In this document: positions 7,115 through 10,282 of the stretch, in pieces
How positions within the stretch are numbered: position 1 is the first letter of the stretch
Layout: every line of letters starts with the position of its first letter
Assembly: GCA_044432885.1 (NCBI GenBank)
Contig: JAWXUG010000051.1
Coordinates: 1-10,282 of the forward strand
Length of the DNA: 10,282 bases
From: CAYJNO01 sp044432885
GTDB lineage: Bacteria; Bacillota_I; Bacilli_A; Erysipelotrichales; Erysipelotrichaceae
Reading direction: 5' to 3'
Translations under genes and position numbers: made by a program
Notes under the pieces: model-generated
The model's input: only the letters and a program-made list of their open reading frames with translations
What the model was told of the DNA's origin: nothing
The model's database searches: none

Positions 7115-7822
7115 ATGAAAATATTAGTTATTTTATTATTGGTAGTCTTATTGTTTATGGTAGGCTGCACAAAAGAGCTAGAAGTTTACGAAACGTATCA
7201 AGATATTCCTTTCTTTCAATCTTACATTAATGATGATGGTCAGTTTGCCAATATTGAAGATGAGGAATATCCATTAGTAGTTGTTGCAGACTTATCTGTA
7301 TGTTTAGGTGATACAGATTTAATTCCGATGTCCAAAGAAGGCGAAAAATGTTATGACGTAGATGAAAGCAAACTACAAAGCACGGATTATATGGATTATT
7401 TATCACTTCTTGAAGGACAAAAGATTGAACTAAATCGTTACATCAATAAAGAGAATGGTGGTCAAGAGACAAGTTTAATTGAGGCTGATGAACTCATAGA
7501 AAGCCTTAGTAGTATTGAAAATATAGTGGCTATCCCTGTAGCCTTTGTGATTCCTTCGTACAATGTTGACCCTGAGATAGGAACATCTAACAACATCCAT
7601 ATTTATAGCTACTCTAATGATAGAGAAACAAGAAGGGCGTATACCATTGAAATTTATGATAAGGAAGGTTTCTATTTGACAATAAGTAATGAAATATTAA
7701 TGACAGAAGATTATGATAGATCATACTACACACCTGTAGAAAAGCTGTCATATACCTATTTTCATACTTACTGGTATTTTGATGAGTTTTATCATTATCA
7801 TCAATGGCCAGATAGTGAATAG
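7115..7822 (+). CDS. Secreted lipoprotein of unknown function
   Basis: A 235-aa predicted membrane-anchored lipoprotein; I do not recognise the family. The N-terminus is a short hydrophobic signal (residues 2-17) ending in the lipobox-like MVG-C18, so C18 should be lipidated and retained on the outer face of the membrane. The mature part is acidic, with two further cysteines (C63 and C79) that could form a disulfide. The last 37 residues hold 14 aromatic residues (mostly Tyr) and several His, an unusual composition. GGGAGG at 7105-7110 supports the ATG at 7115. It forms its own unit, with a clear terminator 39 nt downstream. It lies just upstream of an ECF sigma/anti-sigma pair, which makes an envelope-stress link possible, but the terminator separates them and nothing in the sequence shows it. 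Confidence 0.8.
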   Translation: MKILVILLLVVLLFMVGCTKELEVYETYQDIPFFQSYINDDGQFANIEDEEYPLVVVADLSVCLGDTDLIPMSKEGEKCYDVDESKLQSTDYMDYLSLLEGQKIELNRYINKENGGQETSLIEADELIESLSSIENIVAIPVAFVIPSYNVDPEIGTSNNIHIYSYSNDRETRRAYTIEIYDKEGFYLTISNEILMTEDYDRSYYTPVEKLSYTYFHTYWYFDEFYHYHQWPDSE

Positions 7823-7861
7823 GGGCATGAATATTAAACAAAAGTTAAAGGTATTTAATGC

Positions 7862-7905
7862 AGCTGTCACATTTGTAGACAGCTTTTAAAATATTTTCTT
7901 TTTTT
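7862..7905 (+). terminator. Intrinsic terminator of the lipoprotein gene
   Basis: A perfect 7-bp stem AGCTGTC (7862-7868) with GACAGCT (7878-7884) has a 9-nt loop and runs into TTT and then further T-rich sequence to 7905. It separates the lipoprotein gene from the sigma gene. Its distal T tract touches the left end of the tandem duplication at 7902. Confidence 0.75.
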
Positions 7906-7919
7906 GTAACATTTTGTAT
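7905..7919 (+). promoter_or_regulatory. ECF-type -35-like element (TGTAAC), repeated at 8007-8012
   Basis: TGTAACATTTTG resembles the AAC-containing -35 elements of ECF sigma promoters, and these operons are often autoregulated. I could not find a convincing ECF -10 (CGTA or CGTC-like) at 16-17 nt. An alternative TTGTAT (7914-7919), N16, TGTATA (7936-7941) pair would start transcription inside the ribosome binding site, which is unlikely to be productive for the first GTG. Confidence 0.3.
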
Positions 7920-7956
7920 TCTCAATAGTTATTTATGTATAAGGAGGTGAAAAAAC

Positions 7957-8052
7957 GTGGATTTAGAACAAGTATATGAGAGATATTTTAAAGATGTTTA
8001 TTATTTTGTAACATTTTGTATTCTCAATAGTTATTTATGTATAAGGAGGTGA
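7957..8052 (+). CDS. 31-codon upstream ORF created by the duplication, leading into the sigma gene
   Basis: It starts at GTG 7957 with the same Shine-Dalgarno (AAGGAGGTG, 7941-7949) as the sigma gene. It encodes 16 residues identical to the sigma N-terminus (starting MDLEQVYERY), then 15 unrelated residues, mostly hydrophobic or polar, and ends at TGA 8050-8052. That stop lies inside the Shine-Dalgarno of the real gene and 6 nt before its GTG at 8059. Translation is very likely given the strong start site, but a function for the peptide is not implied. It may be only the truncated remnant of the original start, or it may couple ribosomes to the second start. Confidence 0.5.
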   Translation: MDLEQVYERYFKDVYYFVTFCILNSYLCIRR

Positions 8053-8058
8053 AAAAAC

Positions 8059-8559
8059 GTGGATTTAGAACAAGTATATGAGAGATATTTTAAAGATGTT
8101 TATTATTATATATATGGCATATCTAAAAATGAAGCCATAGCAGAAGATATTACACAAGAGACATTTTTCAAAGCTTTGAAAAAAATTAAAAGCTTTGATG
8201 GTTCAACAGATATTCGTGCTTGGCTTTTTACAATTGCTAAAAACACTTATTATACAACGATTAAACGGGAAAAAATATATAGTAGTGCGTTTGAATTAGA
8301 AAACATTGTTGGTAATCATCAACGATCTGTTCTAGATGATTTGATAAATGACCAGCAAGCTATGCAGATACTTAAATATTTACACTCTATGGATGAGCCA
8401 TATAAAGAAGTGTTTATGCTTCGCTTTTTTGGTGAGTTATCTTTTGAAAAAGTAGGGATTATTTTTGGGAAAAGTGCAGGATGGTCAAGGGTGATTTATC
8501 ATCGTGCGAAAAATAAAATAGTAGATTTAATGGAGGAAGAAGAAAATGAAACGATATGA
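8059..8559 (+). CDS. ECF-family RNA polymerase sigma factor
   Basis: A 166-aa extracytoplasmic-function sigma factor that directs RNA polymerase to a small stress regulon. Sigma region 2 spans about residues 6-72, with the typical AEDITQETFFKAL core, a DGSTDIRAWLFTIAKN segment and basic residues after it. An acidic linker follows, then region 4 at about 98-155 with LRFFGELSFEKVGIIFGKS and a recognition helix around 138-150. The length is normal for a minimal ECF sigma. The start is GTG 8059 with AAGGAGGTGA at 8043-8052, the downstream copy of a tandem duplication. The next gene overlaps its end by 14 nt and encodes the likely anti-sigma factor, so the two are translationally coupled. The exact ECF subgroup cannot be assigned by eye. 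Confidence 0.9.
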   Translation: MDLEQVYERYFKDVYYYIYGISKNEAIAEDITQETFFKALKKIKSFDGSTDIRAWLFTIAKNTYYTTIKREKIYSSAFELENIVGNHQRSVLDDLINDQQAMQILKYLHSMDEPYKEVFMLRFFGELSFEKVGIIFGKSAGWSRVIYHRAKNKIVDLMEEEENETI

Positions 8560-9202
8560 CTGTGATATTGTCAAAGATCTATTACCATTGTATGTTGATG
8601 GTGTTGTCAGTGAAAATACAAAACAATTTATAGAAACCCATGTAAAAGAATGTTCGATTTGCCAGAGTGAACTTGAATTATTGCAAAGAGAATTAAGTAA
8701 GAACCAAGAAAATAAACCCCTTCAAAATAAAGGGAACTTCATTTTGAAAATTAAAAGAAGGATCCATAGAATGTATGCTTTAATGATTATGATAACCATA
8801 GCTTTGGTGTGTATGTTGTCTTATTTGGGTACATCTTATCTAAAAAACACCTATAATACAGTAACATTTAAAAACAATATAGAGGTTGAAATGGAAAATG
8901 GAAATCTTGTTGCGGAGGTTAACGGTACATCCATTGTTCACTCGCATATTGTGAATATCCCAATAAATGAGGAGGAAACAGAATTTTATTCTTTTTTCTA
9001 TGTAGAAAGCTCACTGTGGGATGATATGATTTCATCAGATTCAACTCTTTCTAAAATCACAATTTCTTACAATGAAAAAGGATCTGAAAATATATCGAAT
9101 GTATACTACTATACAGGGGATTATAAAGATATTAGTCTTATGACTGTAAGTGAGTTAGAGGATATAATTTTAAAGTCAAATTTATTATGGAGTAAAGAGT
9201 GA
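8546..9202 (+). CDS. Membrane-bound zinc-finger anti-sigma factor
   Basis: A 218-aa regulator expected to hold the upstream sigma factor inactive at the membrane until an envelope signal arrives. The N-terminal cytoplasmic domain is a zf-HC2/ZAS type, with H32-x3-C36-x2-C39 plus C6 as a possible fourth zinc ligand. It begins with the family-like CDIVKDLLPLYVDGV. After a charged linker with a basic run (KIKRRIHR, 68-75) there is one transmembrane segment at about 76-95. An extracytoplasmic domain of about 120 residues (101-218) of unrecognised family probably senses the signal. GGAGG at 8532-8536, inside the sigma gene, supports ATG 8546, and the genes overlap by 14 nt. I see no good terminator after the TGA. 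Confidence 0.88.
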   Translation: MKRYDCDIVKDLLPLYVDGVVSENTKQFIETHVKECSICQSELELLQRELSKNQENKPLQNKGNFILKIKRRIHRMYALMIMITIALVCMLSYLGTSYLKNTYNTVTFKNNIEVEMENGNLVAEVNGTSIVHSHIVNIPINEEETEFYSFFYVESSLWDDMISSDSTLSKITISYNEKGSENISNVYYYTGDYKDISLMTVSELEDIILKSNLLWSKE

Positions 9203-9319
9203 GGCTAATTTCTATAGATTAAAGCTTTAGGAAAAGATTAATTTGAAATAATGCAAATTAGTTAATAAACTACAATTTATTTAATCCATACACAATAATC
9301 GCTGCGTTTAAAAAATTTA

Positions 9320-9354
9320 AATTGCTAGCTCTTGATAAATACAATTGCTACCTC
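9320..9354 (+). repeat. Direct repeat AATTGCTA(G/C)CTC flanking the -35 and -10
   Basis: AATTGCTAGCTC (9320-9331) and AATTGCTACCTC (9343-9354) match at 11 of 12 positions, with starts 23 bp apart, close to two helical turns. The first copy abuts the -35 hexamer and the second abuts the -10, so a protein bound here would control the promoter. The rest of 9203-9319 is AT-rich with only weak, AT-only hairpins. Confidence 0.4.
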
Positions 9355-9369
9355 TATACTTACTAAGTA
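9332..9369 (+). promoter_or_regulatory. Sigma-A-type promoter with an overlapping palindrome, for the oxidoreductase gene
   Basis: TTGATA (9332-9337), a 17-nt spacer and TATACT (9355-9360) form a good housekeeping promoter about 46 nt before ATG 9407. The 13-bp palindrome TACTTA-C-TAAGTA (9357-9369) covers most of the -10 and the expected start point, a classic operator position. Confidence 0.6.
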
Positions 9370-9406
9370 GAGTCATTGATGTTAAATGGCAAATTAGGAG
9401 GATAGG

Positions 9407-10282
9407 ATGAAGGTTGGGATTATCGGTTTAGGTATTATGGCAAATACAATGGCAGAAACACTCGTTAAGATGAAAGAAGTGGAATGTCATGCAGTGGCAT
9501 CAAGAAATATTGAGAAAGCGAATGCTTTTAAAGAAAAACATGGATTCACTAAGGCTTATGGTTCATATCAAGAATTATTTGATGATGAAGAAATAGAGTT
9601 AGTATACATTGCTACACCGCATTCAAATCATTATGAAGAAATGATGGCGTGTTTACATGCTAACAAAGCTGTTTTATGTGAAAAAGCTTTTACGGTTAAT
9701 GCGAAACAAGCTAAAGAGGTCTGTGCTTTAGCAAAAGAAAAAAATATTCTTGTAGCAGAAGCCATTTGGACAAGATATATGCCTTCAAGAAAATTATTAG
9801 ATAAAGTGATTGCGAGTGGTATTATTGGGACACCTTCAGTATTAAATGCAAATCTATGTTATAAAATTAGCCATATTGATCGCATTACAGACCCTCAATT
9901 AGCAGGGGGTGCTTTATTAGATGTAGGGGTTTACCCACTAAACTTCGCCTCAATGGTTTTTGGAAATGATATTAAAGCATTGCACGCACATGCAAGTTTT
10001 ACAGATACCAATGTGGATAGCACAAATACCATTACATTGATTTATAATGACAATCGTGTAGCAAGTCTATTCAGTAGTATGCAAGGTGGAAGCAATCGTA
10101 TGGGACATATTGTCGGAGATAAAGGGTATATTAATGTCACCAACATTAATAATATTGAAAAGATTGAAGTGTTTGATTTAGACCATCATTTAGTGGAAAG
10201 TTACGATGTCAGCAATGAAATAAGTGGGTATGAACATCAAGTATTATCTTGTATCAAGGCAATGGAACAAGGAAAATATGAA
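9407..10282 (+). CDS. Gfo/Idh/MocA-family NAD(P)-dependent oxidoreductase, dihydrodiol dehydrogenase-like (incomplete at the right edge)
   Basis: A cytoplasmic dehydrogenase of a sugar or related diol; the true substrate is unknown. 292 codons are present without a stop, and the family usually runs to about 320-340. The N-terminal Rossmann domain has GLGIMA (7-12). LCEKAF carries the conserved E92-K93, with Ala in place of the usual Pro of EKP. EAIWTRYMP contains W121, and GGALLDVGVYPLN contains D172 and Y176. The W121, K93, D172 and Y176 positions have the same mutual spacing as the active-site Trp125, Lys97, Asp176 and Tyr180 I recall for monkey dimeric dihydrodiol dehydrogenase. That points to this branch of the family. 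TTAGGAGG at 9395-9402 supports ATG 9407, and it has its own promoter. Confidence 0.88.
   Translation, partial: MKVGIIGLGIMANTMAETLVKMKEVECHAVASRNIEKANAFKEKHGFTKAYGSYQELFDDEEIELVYIATPHSNHYEEMMACLHANKAVLCEKAFTVNAKQAKEVCALAKEKNILVAEAIWTRYMPSRKLLDKVIASGIIGTPSVLNANLCYKISHIDRITDPQLAGGALLDVGVYPLNFASMVFGNDIKALHAHASFTDTNVDSTNTITLIYNDNRVASLFSSMQGGSNRMGHIVGDKGYINVTNINNIEKIEVFDLDHHLVESYDVSNEISGYEHQVLSCIKAMEQGKYE

Larger units (their letters stand above)
7902..8107 (+). repeat. Perfect 102-bp tandem duplication covering the start region of the sigma gene
   Basis: Bases 7902-8005 are identical to 8004-8107, a shift of exactly 102 bp. The two copies share the dinucleotide TT (8004-8005) at the junction. 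Each copy holds TTTTGTAACATTTTG, the Shine-Dalgarno AAGGAGGTGA, a GTG start and the first 16 codons. Matching stops at T8006 against A8108 on the right and at T7901 against A8003 on the left. The period is 34 codons, so the frame is kept, but a TGA in the second Shine-Dalgarno prevents a fused protein. Complete identity points to a recent event, or to an assembly artefact. Confidence 0.95.

Noticed and set aside
9205..9261. Terminator of the anti-sigma gene from CTAATTT (9205-9211) and AAATTAG (9255-9261)
   Set aside because: The 43-nt loop, AT-only stem and lack of a T run make it unconvincing.
1..10282. CRISPR array, transposon or toxin-antitoxin system
   Set aside because: There is no regularly spaced repeat, no transposase-like protein, no terminal inverted repeats and no toxin-like small gene pair; the only long repeat is the 102-bp duplication.

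Overview
The window comes from an AT-rich, low-GC Gram-positive bacterium (Firmicutes). Signs of this are strong AGGAGG-type ribosome binding sites, A/T-ending codons, a PTS-type regulator, a Bacillota-style ECF sigma/zinc-finger anti-sigma pair and a lipoprotein with a lipobox. TGA is used as a stop (sigma and anti-sigma genes), so the code is standard. An Erysipelotrichia- or Clostridia-like host would fit, but this is an impression, not something the sequence proves. All genes lie on the plus strand.

Layout. (1) 10-38: a strong terminator hairpin directly in front of a full-length PRD/PTS-domain transcriptional activator (53-2122). (2) 2186-4357: a compact cluster of D-Ala-D-Ala ligase (ddl), purine nucleoside phosphorylase (deoD) and a 63-residue ferredoxin-fold-like protein, closed by a terminator. 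(3) 4389-4465: a tRNA-Arg(CCG) gene. (4) 4608-6287: the ribosome-associated ABC-F ATPase EttA. (5) 6481-6894: a cytidine-deaminase-family enzyme. (6) 7115-7822: an unrecognised lipoprotein, followed by a terminator. (7) 7902-9202: an ECF sigma factor and its overlapping membrane anti-sigma factor. (8) 9407 to the right edge: an oxidoreductase of the Gfo/Idh/MocA (dihydrodiol dehydrogenase-like) family, incomplete here, with a well-formed promoter.

Most of the content is ordinary housekeeping: cell wall precursor synthesis, nucleoside salvage, translation control and carbohydrate regulation. The part most worth a second look is the start of the sigma gene. A perfect 102-bp tandem duplication (7902-8107) repeats the region upstream of the start, the Shine-Dalgarno, the GTG start and the first 16 codons. 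The upstream copy becomes a 31-codon ORF whose TGA stop lies inside the Shine-Dalgarno of the real sigma gene, so the expected result is translational coupling by a duplicated start. Other points are: the 63-aa gene is in frame with deoD, separated only by TAA and one codon; the Ddl active-site loop carries a Ser/Lys/Gly-rich insertion; and the promoter at 9332-9360 has a 12-bp direct repeat abutting both hexamers and a palindrome over its -10 and start point. I saw no CRISPR array, transposase, phage gene or clearly new multi-gene defence or biosynthetic system.
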